From Roseburia sp. CAG:10041_57 (lineage in GTDB: Bacteria > Bacillota > Clostridia > Lachnospirales > Lachnospiraceae), in assembly GCA_001916965.1 (NCBI GenBank), contig MNTL01000053.1, positions 1-51,453 of the forward strand: a stretch of DNA of 51,453 nt. Direction: 5' to 3'. The notes beneath the pieces are model-generated. The model searched no databases. It saw only the letters and a list, made by a program, of their open reading frames with translations, and was not told where the DNA came from. A program made the translations under genes and the position numbers. Shown in pieces: positions 34,953 through 43,396 of the stretch; position 1 is the stretch's first letter; every line of letters begins with the position of its first letter.

Positions 34953-36569
34953 TTAATAGCCCATTTCAGGGGATGCAGGCATTGCCGGCTTTTTCTCCGG
35001 GATATTGCCTACAGCAGCCTCTGTTGTCAGTAACGTAGAGGCGATGCTCTCCGCATTGACCAACGCACTGTCTGTCACTTTCACAGGATCAATGATGCCA
35101 TTTGCCATCATATCTACATACTCTTCGCTGACAGCATCAAATCCAATACCATCTGCGGATTCCTTGACTTTATTGACTACAATAGCTCCTTCCAGCCCCG
35201 CATTCTCAACGATAGTTCTAAGTGGTGCTTCCAATGCCCTTGCAACGATCAAAGCACCTGTCTTCTCATCGCCTTCGAGCTTGGCTGCTTCTGCAAGAAC
35301 TGCTTTCTGTGCATGGATATAAGCAGAACCGCCACCTGCTATAATACCCTCTTCTACAGCTGCCTTAGTCGCATTCAAGGCATCCTCGACACGATACTTG
35401 GATTCCTTCATCTCGGTTTCTGTAGCTGCACCAATCCTGATAACGCCAACGCCGCCGCTCATCTTGGCTATTCTGTCAAGATATTTCTTCTTATCATATT
35501 CAGAGGTTGCTTTCTCTGCCTGTGCCTTAATAGAAGTAATTCTCTCCTGGATGTCCTCAGACTTGCCCTCGCCATCAACGATTGTTGTGCTGTCCTTGGT
35601 GACTTTTACAGATTTTGCCCTGCCTAACATTTCCATAGAAGTATCCTTGAGCTGCATGCCAAGTTCTTCAAAGACTGCCTGACCGCCTGTCAGGAATGCG
35701 ATATCCTTTAACATTTCTTTCCTGTTATCGCCATAGCCCGGTGCTTTCACTGCAACTACCTTCAAAGTACCACGCAGACTGTTTACAATCAGCGTTGTAA
35801 GTGCTTCACCGGTTACATCCTCTGCAATGATTAACAGTTCCTTACCTGCCTTGGATATCTGCTCCAGAATCGGCAGTATGTCCTGAATATTGGATATCTT
35901 CTTATCTGTAATCAGGATATATGGCTCATCCATGTTGGCAACCATCTTATCCTTATCATTACACATGTATGCTGACAGATAGCCTTTATCAAACTGCATA
36001 CCTTCTACCACATCAACAGAAGTCTGCATTGTCTTGGCTTCTTCTATGGTAATGACGCCGTTCTTGCCGACCTTCTCCATAGCATCAGCGACCATTTCAC
36101 CGACTTCATCACTTTCTGCAGAAATGGCAGCGACTCTGGTAATATCCTTCTTGCCACTGACTGGCTTGCTCATTTCCTTAATAGCCTTCTGTGCTGTCTC
36201 TACTGCTTTCTTCATGCCTTTTCTCAGGACAATGGCATTTGCGCCTGCTGCGATATTCTTCATACCTTCGTTAATCATAGCCTGTGCCAGAACAGTTGCA
36301 GTCGTTGTACCATCACCTGCTGCATCATTTGTCTTGGTTGCAACTTCTTTTACCAGCTGTGCACCCATATTCTCGAATCTGTCTTCCAACTCGATCTCCT
36401 TGGCTATCGTCACACCATCATTGGTGATCAGCGGGGCGCCAAATCCCTTATCCAATACAACATTTCTGCCTTTTGGTCCTAACGTTACCTTCACTGTGTC
36501 AGCCAGCTGGTTCACACCAGATTCCATTTTCTTTCTTGCATCTATATCAAATGCGATTTCCTTTGCCAT
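34953..36569 (-). CDS. groEL: Chaperonin GroEL
   Basis: 60-kDa chaperonin subunit that folds proteins in an ATP-driven double ring. MAKEIAFDIDARKKM, the ATP motif GDGTTTATVLAQAM and the family signature AAVEEGIIAGGG are intact. 538 residues; the C terminus ends PASPEMGY without the Gly-Gly-Met tail. ATG at 36569 is the family start; an in-frame GTG four codons upstream exists. It follows hsp20 by 79 bases and shares the CIRCE-controlled promoter. No groES is adjacent, so it may be a second copy or a relocated gene. Confidence 0.96.
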   Translation of the reverse strand: MAKEIAFDIDARKKMESGVNQLADTVKVTLGPKGRNVVLDKGFGAPLITNDGVTIAKEIELEDRFENMGAQLVKEVATKTNDAAGDGTTTATVLAQAMINEGMKNIAAGANAIVLRKGMKKAVETAQKAIKEMSKPVSGKKDITRVAAISAESDEVGEMVADAMEKVGKNGVITIEEAKTMQTSVDVVEGMQFDKGYLSAYMCNDKDKMVANMDEPYILITDKKISNIQDILPILEQISKAGKELLIIAEDVTGEALTTLIVNSLRGTLKVVAVKAPGYGDNRKEMLKDIAFLTGGQAVFEELGMQLKDTSMEMLGRAKSVKVTKDSTTIVDGEGKSEDIQERITSIKAQAEKATSEYDKKKYLDRIAKMSGGVGVIRIGAATETEMKESKYRVEDALNATKAAVEEGIIAGGGSAYIHAQKAVLAEAAKLEGDEKTGALIVARALEAPLRTIVENAGLEGAIVVNKVKESADGIGFDAVSEEYVDMMANGIIDPVKVTDSALVNAESIASTLLTTEAAVGNIPEKKPAMPASPEMGY

Positions 36570-36599
36570 CGTAATCGCCACCCTTTCTCCTATATAGAA

Positions 36600-36623
36600 C
36601 CACCCGGCTATACAACCGGGTGG
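36600..36623 (-). other. GC-rich hairpin between hsp20 and groEL
   Basis: CCACCCGG and CCGGGTGG form a perfect 8-bp stem with an 8-base loop in the transcript, 30 bases before the groEL ATG. The T-tract after it is poor. It may be a weak attenuator, an RNA processing/stability element or a structure affecting groEL translation. Confidence 0.65.
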
Positions 36624-36647
36624 CTATCAATTGCTTATTCAAGCTTA

Positions 36648-37106
36648 TTATTCAATGGATATGAAGTTATTCTGTTCTATCTTCTTGGCTTCCTTCTTAG
36701 GAATGTCAAGCTTTAAGATACCATGACTGAAGCTTGCCTTGATATCCTGCTGTGTAACCTCTTCGCCTACATAAAAGCTTCTCTCGCAGGCACCGCTGTA
36801 ACGCTCCCTGCGGATATACTTGCCGGTCTTCTTCTCTTTCTCATCCTCGTCAAGTCCCTTGGCAGCTCTGATAGTGATATATCCATTATTCAGTTCAACA
36901 GATACTTCTTCTTTCTTGAATCCCGGAAGATCCATCTCCAGTTCATATCCATCCTCTGTTTCTTTCACATCTGTGTTCATTACATTCTTAGCTCTGTGAC
37001 CATAGAGTTTCTTCTCCACGTTCTTGAACTCTTTGTCATCGAACCAATCATCATCAAACAAATCATCAATCAAACTATTAGTTCTAAAAATACTAGGCAT
37101 CAACAT
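36648..37106 (-). CDS. Small heat-shock protein, Hsp20 family
   Basis: ATP-independent holdase that binds unfolding proteins. The alpha-crystallin domain runs from about residue 45 to 140: VKETEDGYELEMDLPGFKKE, RRERYSGACERSFYV and the FSHGILKLDIPKK end strand; ISIE closes the protein. 152 residues. First gene of the CIRCE operon with groEL downstream. AAGGAAGATG precedes the ATG; an ATG two codons later (MPSIF) is equally plausible. Confidence 0.93.
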   Translation of the reverse strand: MLMPSIFRTNSLIDDLFDDDWFDDKEFKNVEKKLYGHRAKNVMNTDVKETEDGYELEMDLPGFKKEEVSVELNNGYITIRAAKGLDEDEKEKKTGKYIRRERYSGACERSFYVGEEVTQQDIKASFSHGILKLDIPKKEAKKIEQNNFISIE

Positions 37107-37199
37107 AAGTCATCTTCCTTTCTTCTATCTAATACCTCGGATGTCGTCTTTGTTTTATGTTTATGGAACTCAGGTTTCCTTTTCCTTTGTTCTGACTAC

Positions 37200-37241
37200 G
37201 TTATATACCTTTTATTAGCACTTGTCAATAGTGAGTGCTAA
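37200..37241 (-). promoter_or_regulatory. CIRCE operator overlapping the hsp20-groEL promoter
   Basis: TTAGCACTT-N9-GAGTGCTAA at 37215-37241 matches the HrcA-binding CIRCE consensus with one change (C to T in the first arm). On the minus strand TTGACA (plus 37223-37228) lies in its centre and TATAAC (37200-37205) follows after 17 bases, a near-ideal housekeeping promoter. HrcA binding would block it, with release on heat shock. Confidence 0.93.
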
Positions 37242-37267
37242 TAATTTTTTATAAAAAAACTATAAAC

Positions 37268-37296
37268 TTGAATTTCTATTTCTTACCATATAAAAT
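37268..37296 (+). promoter_or_regulatory. Promoter of the DUF362 gene
   Basis: TTGAAT at 37268-37273 and TAAAAT at 37291-37296 with a 17-base spacer, 42 bases before the ATG at 37339. The gene is divergent from hsp20, and the CIRCE element lies 26 bases upstream of this -35. Confidence 0.75.
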
Positions 37297-37338
37297 AGAA
37301 GCAGATATTCAATTAGAAGAAAGGGGTATGTCCTGTAT

Positions 37339-38211
37339 ATGAGCGAAAAAGCAAAGGTATACTTTTCAAAGGAAATCAGTCCTGAAAAGGTATTGGAAAT
37401 GTATCAGTTACTTGGCAAGAAATTAGAGGGTAAGGCTGCAATCAAGCTTCACTCCGGTGAAGTCGGCAATCAGAACTTCCTGAAACCGGAATTCTGGAAA
37501 CCGGTAATTGATTATGTAGGTGGAACTGTTGTAGAATGTAACACTGCCTATGACGGCGCACGTAATACTACAGCCAAACACATGAAAACCTTACACGAAC
37601 ATGGCTGGAGCAAATATTTTGAAGTTGACCTGTTGGATGCAGAAGGTCCTGATATGGAGCTTCCCATTCCTAATGGTAAAGTCATCCATAAAAATTTCGT
37701 AGGCAAGGATCTGGCAGATTATGATTCTCTTCTGGTTCTCTCCCATTTCAAGGGACATCCTATGGGTGGTTACGGCGGAGCACTCAAGCAGCTTTCTATC
37801 GGTATTGCATCCTCTGCCGGCAAGGCATATATTCACGGTGCCGGTGAACCTGAGAAGATCTGGACAGCAGATCATGATTCTTTCCTGGAATCCATGGCTG
37901 ATGCTGCATCCTCCATTGTGGAATATTTCAAGGGAAATGCCATTTATATCAATGTCATGAAAAATATGTCCGTAGACTGCGACTGTTGTGCAGTAGCAGA
38001 AGATCCCTGCATGCAGGATATAGGTATCTTAATCTCTACTGACCCTGTCGCAATCGACCAGGCTTGTCTGGATCTGGTATATACCAGCGATGATCCGGGC
38101 AGAGACCACTTAATTGAACGTATTGAATCCAGAAATGGTGTACACACCATCGAGGCTGCCGCAGACCTCGGTTTTGGAACCCGCGAGTACGAACTTATCA
38201 CAGTTTCCTAA
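37339..38211 (+). CDS. DUF362 domain protein
   Basis: 290 residues with a whole DUF362 fold. Visible features are IKLHSGEVGNQNFLKPEFWK, VLSHFKGHPMGGYGGALKQL and ISTDPVAIDQACLDLVY. Many relatives are fused to a 2x4Fe-4S ferredoxin domain; this one is not, although it has a small cysteine cluster DCDCCAVAEDPC near residue 215. The function of the family is unsettled. The ribosome site is AGAAAGGGG, 15 bases upstream; an ATG in GGTATG is out of frame. One of two clear plus-strand genes. Confidence 0.88.
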   Translation: MSEKAKVYFSKEISPEKVLEMYQLLGKKLEGKAAIKLHSGEVGNQNFLKPEFWKPVIDYVGGTVVECNTAYDGARNTTAKHMKTLHEHGWSKYFEVDLLDAEGPDMELPIPNGKVIHKNFVGKDLADYDSLLVLSHFKGHPMGGYGGALKQLSIGIASSAGKAYIHGAGEPEKIWTADHDSFLESMADAASSIVEYFKGNAIYINVMKNMSVDCDCCAVAEDPCMQDIGILISTDPVAIDQACLDLVYTSDDPGRDHLIERIESRNGVHTIEAAADLGFGTREYELITVS

Positions 38212-38218
38212 TATATGG

Positions 38219-38253
38219 AAAAGGCAAGGCTGCATAAAACAACCTTGCCTTTT
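38219..38253 (+). terminator. Terminator after the DUF362 gene
   Basis: AAAAGGCAAGG and CCTTGCCTTTT form an 11-bp stem around a 13-base loop, directly after the stop codon. The A and T flanks would allow it to act in both directions. Confidence 0.88.
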
Positions 38254-38330
38254 ATCCCATCTGTTCATACCTTTTGGAACAGTTGCAGACCACCAAACAC
38301 GCCTGTCAATCCGTCAACTGGCGGTTGCAA

Positions 38331-38969
38331 CTACTCATAATTGCGCCTTACATCGTCTATTCCCATGTAAATTACGTTCTTTTGCGGCTTGGTTCCACTC
38401 TTCTTAAAGATATCTCTGATGGTGACAAATTCATATCCCTGTTTCTTTAATTCGGGAATCAATATCTTAATCGCTTCTACGGTCTGCAAGTTATCTACCA
38501 TATCATGCATGAGGATCATAAATCCCGGCTTGGCAGCCTGAAGTACTCTATCCACGCGTTCCTGTGCAGACACGGACGGCTCCCAGTCCTCACAGCCATA
38601 TCCGCTGATAAAATACAGATCAATGAGATCATACATCGTCTGATTATAATTTATGTAGGGCGGTCTAAAGAATTGCGGCTTCTCACCAATTACCTGTTCG
38701 ATGCGCTCTGTTGTGTAATTCACTTCATCCAGGATCTCCTGTTTTGTCAGATCTATCATGGATGGATGTGTCTTGGAATGGTTCTCTATCGTGCAGCCCA
38801 TATTATAGGCACGCTTCACCAGATACTCGGTCTGCTCCGTGATATTCTGACCAATCAGGAAAAAGCTCGCTACTACGTTGTTTTCCTCCAATACATCCAA
38901 TACCTTGTCTGTAATACCAAGTGTCGGACCATCATCAAAGGTTAATGCTACTAATTTACGTTCTGCCAT
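38331..38969 (-). CDS. Polysaccharide deacetylase family protein (CE4/NodB fold)
   Basis: 212 residues. Catalytic motifs are present: TFDDGP (residues 9-14, base Asp and metal Asp), NHSKTHP (metal His pair), RPPY and, near the end, ILMHD. The family removes N-acetyl groups from chitin-like or peptidoglycan sugars. It has neither a signal peptide nor a membrane anchor, so it would act in the cytoplasm or leave by another route. Ribosome site AGGAGGT. Stands alone. Confidence 0.9.
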   Translation of the reverse strand: MAERKLVALTFDDGPTLGITDKVLDVLEENNVVASFFLIGQNITEQTEYLVKRAYNMGCTIENHSKTHPSMIDLTKQEILDEVNYTTERIEQVIGEKPQFFRPPYINYNQTMYDLIDLYFISGYGCEDWEPSVSAQERVDRVLQAAKPGFMILMHDMVDNLQTVEAIKILIPELKKQGYEFVTIRDIFKKSGTKPQKNVIYMGIDDVRRNYE

Positions 38970-39042
38970 GTCGGTATACCTCCTATATTACTATTATACT
39001 ATAAAAATTTAACATCCTGCTCCAACAGTATTTTCGTCTTTT

Positions 39043-39504
39043 TTAAAGTAATTCTCCTTCTCGAAAGCTTTCAAATATATATGATGGATTTTCATAATAC
39101 ACACTACTGTTATAATCATCTATTTTAGGGCTGATAAAAGAATTATAGACTTTTATCAATGCGTCTATTACTGTTATATTTTCTTCAATCGAAACCTGTT
39201 TAATCAGTCTTTTATACACTTTACCGATATCCCAATAGGTTGGGATTGCGTATTTACAATTACCTACATTGTCGAAAGTTCCATTTTTAATCTGCGCCTC
39301 TTCCACAAAATCATCACAGACTCGTTCTATGTTGTCACAATGATACACATCCGCCAGATCATATATTCTCTCTAAACGTTCTTTTCCTAACTGATTTACT
39401 ACATCTGCCCTGACATTTTTCGTCTTTCTGGCAATGTAATCAATTAAACTGCACGTATAAAAAAGATCATTGTCTTTCTTAGGCTCTCGCCCTTCACCTA
39501 CCAT
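39043..39504 (-). CDS. Partner protein of the DUF3990 gene, unknown function (DUF3791-like N terminus possible)
   Basis: 153 residues (MVGEGREPKKDNDLFYTCSL...), helical and charged. A weak resemblance of the first half to DUF3791 proteins, which accompany DUF3990, is possible; the second half (YAIPTYWDIGKVYKRLIKQV, then FISPKIDDYNSSVYYENPSY) is unfamiliar. The start overlaps the DUF3990 stop by one base (TAATG) behind a strong GAGGAGG, so the two products are made together. That coupling and the neighbour point to a toxin-antitoxin or effector-immunity type pair. The role is inferred. Confidence 0.7.
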   Translation of the reverse strand: MVGEGREPKKDNDLFYTCSLIDYIARKTKNVRADVVNQLGKERLERIYDLADVYHCDNIERVCDDFVEEAQIKNGTFDNVGNCKYAIPTYWDIGKVYKRLIKQVSIEENITVIDALIKVYNSFISPKIDDYNSSVYYENPSYIFESFREGELL

Positions 39505-40004
39505 TACAATACCTCCTCATAACCACGATATTGCAGACATTCCAGTGCCTCATCTGTACAAAATACAATCTGATGTGTTGGATATTTGAATCGAGCCAAT
39601 GCCCAGAATTGCTCTCTGGTAATAACGCCATCCATATAATCAGTAACAAAATTATAAATTTGATCATCTGCCATTGCTCCAATTACAATATCATAATCAT
39701 GCTGTTGTCCACTACGACAGGCAATGATATAATCAAGCCATTCTTCTGTCATTTCTTTAAATTCTTTTATATTCAAATCATCATGTAATCTTACTTCATA
39801 AATTGAAACTATTTTGGTACTATATCGTTTCGCCCATCTCTGCGCCTGTTCCTTAATTATTGTGCAATAAAATCCTGTTCCGAAATCTTTCGTATTCTTT
39901 CCTGTTCGTATTTCAGGATGTTCCACTGGCTGATAGCCACCATGATATACTGTCATTATACCCATGTCTGATACCTCTTTCAGTTCACATCGAATGTCGT
40001 TCAT
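39504..40004 (-). CDS. DUF3990 protein, ADP-ribosyltransferase-like
   Basis: 166 residues. The start MTVYHGGYQPVEHPEIRTGK then TKDFGTGFYCTIIKEQAQRW is the classic DUF3990 pattern, comparable to the NAD-binding strand and the aromatic turn of ADP-ribosyltransferases. The C-terminal EALECLQYRGYEEV is typical of the family, which is regarded as a possible toxin. ATG at 40004 has GGAG six bases upstream; an internal ATG (MGIMTVYH) behind AGAGGT is an alternative start. It is the first gene of a two-gene operon with its own promoter. Confidence 0.82.
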   Translation of the reverse strand: MNDIRCELKEVSDMGIMTVYHGGYQPVEHPEIRTGKNTKDFGTGFYCTIIKEQAQRWAKRYSTKIVSIYEVRLHDDLNIKEFKEMTEEWLDYIIACRSGQQHDYDIVIGAMADDQIYNFVTDYMDGVITREQFWALARFKYPTHQIVFCTDEALECLQYRGYEEVL

Positions 40005-40101
40005 CAAAACTCCATATCATTAAAAACATCATAAACTATTGTCTATACCACTCGTTTTACTCTACTATCTTCGCAATTTTGTCCCCAACACATCAATATA
40101 T

Positions 40102-40130
40102 ATTGTAGCAAAATAGCATTTTATAATCAA
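40102..40130 (-). promoter_or_regulatory. Promoter of the DUF3990 operon
   Basis: On the minus strand TTGATT (plus 40125-40130) and TACAAT (40102-40107) are separated by 17 bases. The leader to the ATG is about 95 bases. A TTTGTCCCCA word (as in the metA/prophage gap) lies just downstream at about 40078. Confidence 0.65.
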
Positions 40131-40209
40131 CAATTTTGCCCTTTTCAGAGGACGCTGTCTGGAGTATAATAAAACCGATTGAAAATTACTGAAAGGCATG
40201 GTGATTAAC

Positions 40210-40647
40210 ATGAAATTAAAAGAATTACAGGACGCTATGATTGCGGCTATGAAAGCAAAGGATAAATTCAGAAAGGATGCTATTGCAGCTTTAGTATCTG
40301 CCGTTAAGAAAAAGGGCATTGATGCAGGCTGTCGTGAGGATATTCCTGACGAGATGGCTAATGAAGCTATCTTAAAGGAGATTAAATCTGTAAAAGAGCA
40401 GATTGATACCTGTCCGGCTGACAGAACAGAGCTTCTGGAGGAATATAAGAAACGCTACGAAATTATGAGCGAATTTGCTCCTAAAATGTTATCTGCTGAA
40501 GAAGTCACTGCTATTCTGCAGGAGAAATTTGCTGATGTCCTTGCTACTAAGAATAAGGGACAGATTATGAAAGCCGTTATGGGCGAGTTAAAAGGCAAGG
40601 CTGATGGTAAGGTCATCAATCAGGTTGTTGCTGATTTAACGAAATAA
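40210..40647 (+). CDS. GatB/YqeY domain protein
   Basis: 145 residues equal to the YqeY family, related to the tail domain of the GatB amidotransferase subunit. Landmarks are MKLKELQDAMIAAMKAKDKF, FAPKMLSAEEVTAILQEKF and the end GKADGKVINQVVADLTK. The family may bind tRNA, but its function is not established. ATG at 40210 with GGTGATTAAC is preferred to the ATG at 40198, whose ribosome site would be too close. Plus strand, monocistronic. Confidence 0.92.
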   Translation: MKLKELQDAMIAAMKAKDKFRKDAIAALVSAVKKKGIDAGCREDIPDEMANEAILKEIKSVKEQIDTCPADRTELLEEYKKRYEIMSEFAPKMLSAEEVTAILQEKFADVLATKNKGQIMKAVMGELKGKADGKVINQVVADLTK

Positions 40648-40662
40648 ATATCATATGCTATT

Positions 40663-40690
40663 AAAAAGGGACGGTTATTCCGCCCCTTTT
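40663..40690. terminator. Bidirectional terminator between yqeY and the carbonic anhydrase gene
   Basis: AAAAGGG-A-CGG and CCG-C-CCCTTTT pair with one mismatch around TTATT, with A and T flanks on both sides. It serves two converging genes. Confidence 0.8.
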
Positions 40691-40713
40691 CCTTTATATA
40701 TGATATCGCTCTA

Positions 40714-41205
40714 TTACACATTGATGCTGTTTGCCAAATCTTCCTTCGCCTCCTTCACATACTTCAATGCATTAGCTCTGTTTGCTGCCTTTTCTTCTTC
40801 TGTGACCTGGCGGATGACTTTTGCCGGGTTGCCAAAAGCCAGGCTTCCATCTGGTATATGGGTATTCTGTGTCACTAAGGCACCTGCACCGATTATGCAG
40901 TCTTTTCCAATAACTGCGCCATTTAAAACAATGGCTCCCATTCCAATTAAAGAGTTATCCCCTATCATACAGCCATGAACTACTGCACTGTGACCTATGG
41001 TCACTCCATTGCCGATTGTGACCGGGTGCGTATTCTCCGTGTGTACAACTACATTATCCTGAATATTTGTCTCATCTCCAATGGTAATAGAGTTGGAATC
41101 TCCACGGATAGTAGCATGATACCACACACTCGCATCTTTTCCCAGCTTCACATTACCCTTGACAATGGCTCCTTCTGCTATATATTGCTCTTTTAGTGTA
41201 TTCAT
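40714..41205 (-). CDS. Gamma-carbonic anhydrase family protein
   Basis: 163 residues made of left-handed beta-helix hexapeptide repeats. The histidines that bind zinc in this family appear in VVVHTEN, TIGHSAVVHG; the end is the usual helix EEEKAANRANALKYV. Members include true CO2 hydratases and acyltransferase-like proteins, so activity is not certain. ATG at 41205 has GAAAGGGG upstream; the longer in-frame start does not. Confidence 0.88.
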   Translation of the reverse strand: MNTLKEQYIAEGAIVKGNVKLGKDASVWYHATIRGDSNSITIGDETNIQDNVVVHTENTHPVTIGNGVTIGHSAVVHGCMIGDNSLIGMGAIVLNGAVIGKDCIIGAGALVTQNTHIPDGSLAFGNPAKVIRQVTEEEKAANRANALKYVKEAKEDLANSINV

Positions 41206-41296
41206 ATGCTTATTGCCCCTTTCTAATATAAGATAACTATTCAAAGTATATACTTATAAGCAACTTGACGCCAGTAGAAATTTGCATTACGACACA

Positions 41297-41325
41297 TAAA
41301 AAGGCAGCTGCATGCGCTGCCTTTT
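41297..41325 (-). terminator. Terminator after the GH53 gene
   Basis: On the minus strand AAAAGGCAGC and GCTGCCTTTT form a 10-bp stem with a 7-base loop followed by T and A. It lies 17 bases beyond the GH53 stop. Confidence 0.88.
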
Positions 41326-41341
41326 GCCTGTCTGCATCTAA

Positions 41342-43396
41342 TTAATCAGATATTTTATTTAATACGAAGTCATCCACAGTACCCCAACTGTTGACATTAC
41401 ATTTCATACGGATGCCTATTGTCAGTGTACCATCCGTAACCTGAATCTCAGGGATGGTTGGATTCTTCCAGTCATTATAAGTTGTTACCATAAAGGACTG
41501 TGTCTGCTCTCCATCGCCGGTAACTGCATACAGCTCCATCTGGGCATCTGCTGACATATCACCGCCCTGTGCAAAAGCTGACAGTCTGTATGTTCCTGCT
41601 TCCAGATCTGTGAATTCCTGTTCAATAGAAAAATCCATATCAGAATCTTCTGACCAGAAGTGGAATGCAATATCACCTGTATGGGCATCATCTGTCTTGT
41701 TCTGGTAGTCTGTAGGGTTGCTGTCTCCTTCATATGCAACTTTCCACATGGAAGTATCTGCATCTTCAAAGCTTGGATTCTGTACCAGGTTCTTTAACAC
41801 TACTTTGACATGGCAGGTTACAGAATATCCACCATCTACAGAACCTTTGATATCATATTCACCATCCACATTAGGGTCAATTGCTGCAATCTGTGCCTCG
41901 TCCCAGGTTACATCTGCCTGTGTGTTAGCTGCATGATTGTTGTAAATCACATCTACCTGCTCTGGAAGTTCAATTGCACTGCCTGCGTTGCAGGTTACAG
42001 ATACATCAGATACATAATCAACTGCCAATGGCACATCATGTCCATCTTTTAAATACTTGAATACATTCAAGGATGGTAATGGATGACCTGTAAAGTCAAA
42101 CATTGCCTGATTATCCCAGGAGCATCCACCATAATATAAACCGGCATCATCAGGATCATAATCGGAAGCATAGCTGCTTGCCCAGCCGCTGCCGTATTTT
42201 TCCCAAATAGGGGAATTATCAGCTGTTGCAGGTCCTACCGGAATCCATGTACCTTCCCAATAGAATACACCCTCCAGCCCGGCTTCATTGGCTGCTGCAC
42301 ATACATCACGCACCATAGTTGCCTGACTCTGTACGGTTGCCGGATAGCCTTTTACAATATCATCTGTACCTACCAGACTGTTACCTGAACCGTCTCCGTC
42401 TTCAGAGGTATAACAATAGGAAGTTTCTGCAATCATAACCTTCTTATTATAAGTCTTCTGAATATACTTTGAAATTCTCTGCATGTTATCGAAGCTGCCA
42501 TCCCAGAAAGGATAATAGGATAATCCCATGATATCATAATCTACATCATTGTTCTGTAAATTAGATGCCAGACTGTCGATTTCCCCATTGCTTTCAATAT
42601 TGGTATAATGAATTACTACCTGTATGTCTTTATTGTAAGTATCCGCAATCTCACGGACAGCCTTAGTTCCGGACTTCAGAAGCTGTGTTACGTCAGGCAG
42701 ATAATATTCACCAGCCATGCCATTGTTGATTTCATTACCAACCTGTACCATCTCAACATCTACGCCTTCCTCAAGAAGCTGTGTCAGACTGTCTTTGGTG
42801 TAATCATACAAAGCATCACACTTCTCGTCAATTTCCATGCCTTCCCATGCCTTAGGTGCATGCTGTCTCTTAGGGTCAGCCCAGAAATCAGAATAGTGGA
42901 AGTCAATGCATACTTTCATGCCATATTCTGTTGCACGCCTGCCCAGTTCGATTGCTGTTGGCAGATCATTATTGCCTCCGCCATAGCCATTGCCGTTCTC
43001 ATCATACGGATCATTCCACACTCTCAGACGAATGTAATTCACACCTGCTTCTGATAAAGTCATGAATACATCCTGTTCCTCACCATCAAAATTATAATAT
43101 TTTACACCGCTGTTCTCAAGTACCAATACAGCAGAAGCATCCATACCACGGATAAAATCATCTGAGATTCCCTCGACAGGTTCTACATAGATATCTGTTG
43201 CATCTGTAACGGTAGTTGCTTCTTCTGCTTCCTGCGTTGTCTCCTCCTGTGTTGTTTCTGTTGCTTCCTGAGCTTCTGTCGTTGCCTCCGTCTGTGCTAC
43301 AGCTTCTTCACTGCTGTTTCCACACCCTGCTAATGCTGTTGAGCAAAGGCTGACACTGATACATAATGCCAGAAATTGCTTTTGAAATCGTTTCAT
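41342..43396 (-). CDS. Secreted endo-beta-1,4-galactanase lipoprotein, GH53
   Basis: Cuts beta-1,4-galactan, a side chain of rhamnogalacturonan I. 684 residues: lipoprotein signal with LAGC (Cys25), a Glu/Thr linker (about 28-75), the GH53 barrel (about 80-440) with Glu222 (VQVGNEINNGM, acid/base) and Glu324 (MIAETSYCY, nucleophile), an immunoglobulin-like domain (about 495-560), and a C-terminal beta-sandwich (about 565-684) resembling CBM61, a galactan binder. The ATG overlaps the stop of the upstream AlkD-like gene (ATGA). It is outside the RG-I operon but supplies the matching extracellular activity. Confidence 0.92.
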   Translation of the reverse strand: MKRFQKQFLALCISVSLCSTALAGCGNSSEEAVAQTEATTEAQEATETTQEETTQEAEEATTVTDATDIYVEPVEGISDDFIRGMDASAVLVLENSGVKYYNFDGEEQDVFMTLSEAGVNYIRLRVWNDPYDENGNGYGGGNNDLPTAIELGRRATEYGMKVCIDFHYSDFWADPKRQHAPKAWEGMEIDEKCDALYDYTKDSLTQLLEEGVDVEMVQVGNEINNGMAGEYYLPDVTQLLKSGTKAVREIADTYNKDIQVVIHYTNIESNGEIDSLASNLQNNDVDYDIMGLSYYPFWDGSFDNMQRISKYIQKTYNKKVMIAETSYCYTSEDGDGSGNSLVGTDDIVKGYPATVQSQATMVRDVCAAANEAGLEGVFYWEGTWIPVGPATADNSPIWEKYGSGWASSYASDYDPDDAGLYYGGCSWDNQAMFDFTGHPLPSLNVFKYLKDGHDVPLAVDYVSDVSVTCNAGSAIELPEQVDVIYNNHAANTQADVTWDEAQIAAIDPNVDGEYDIKGSVDGGYSVTCHVKVVLKNLVQNPSFEDADTSMWKVAYEGDSNPTDYQNKTDDAHTGDIAFHFWSEDSDMDFSIEQEFTDLEAGTYRLSAFAQGGDMSADAQMELYAVTGDGEQTQSFMVTTYNDWKNPTIPEIQVTDGTLTIGIRMKCNVNSWGTVDDFVLNKISD

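Noticed and set aside
40065..40120. TTTGTCCCCA word near the DUF3990 promoter, also present three times by metA
   Set aside because: A single 10-bp copy without the other repeats or a core site is not enough to claim a second attachment site.
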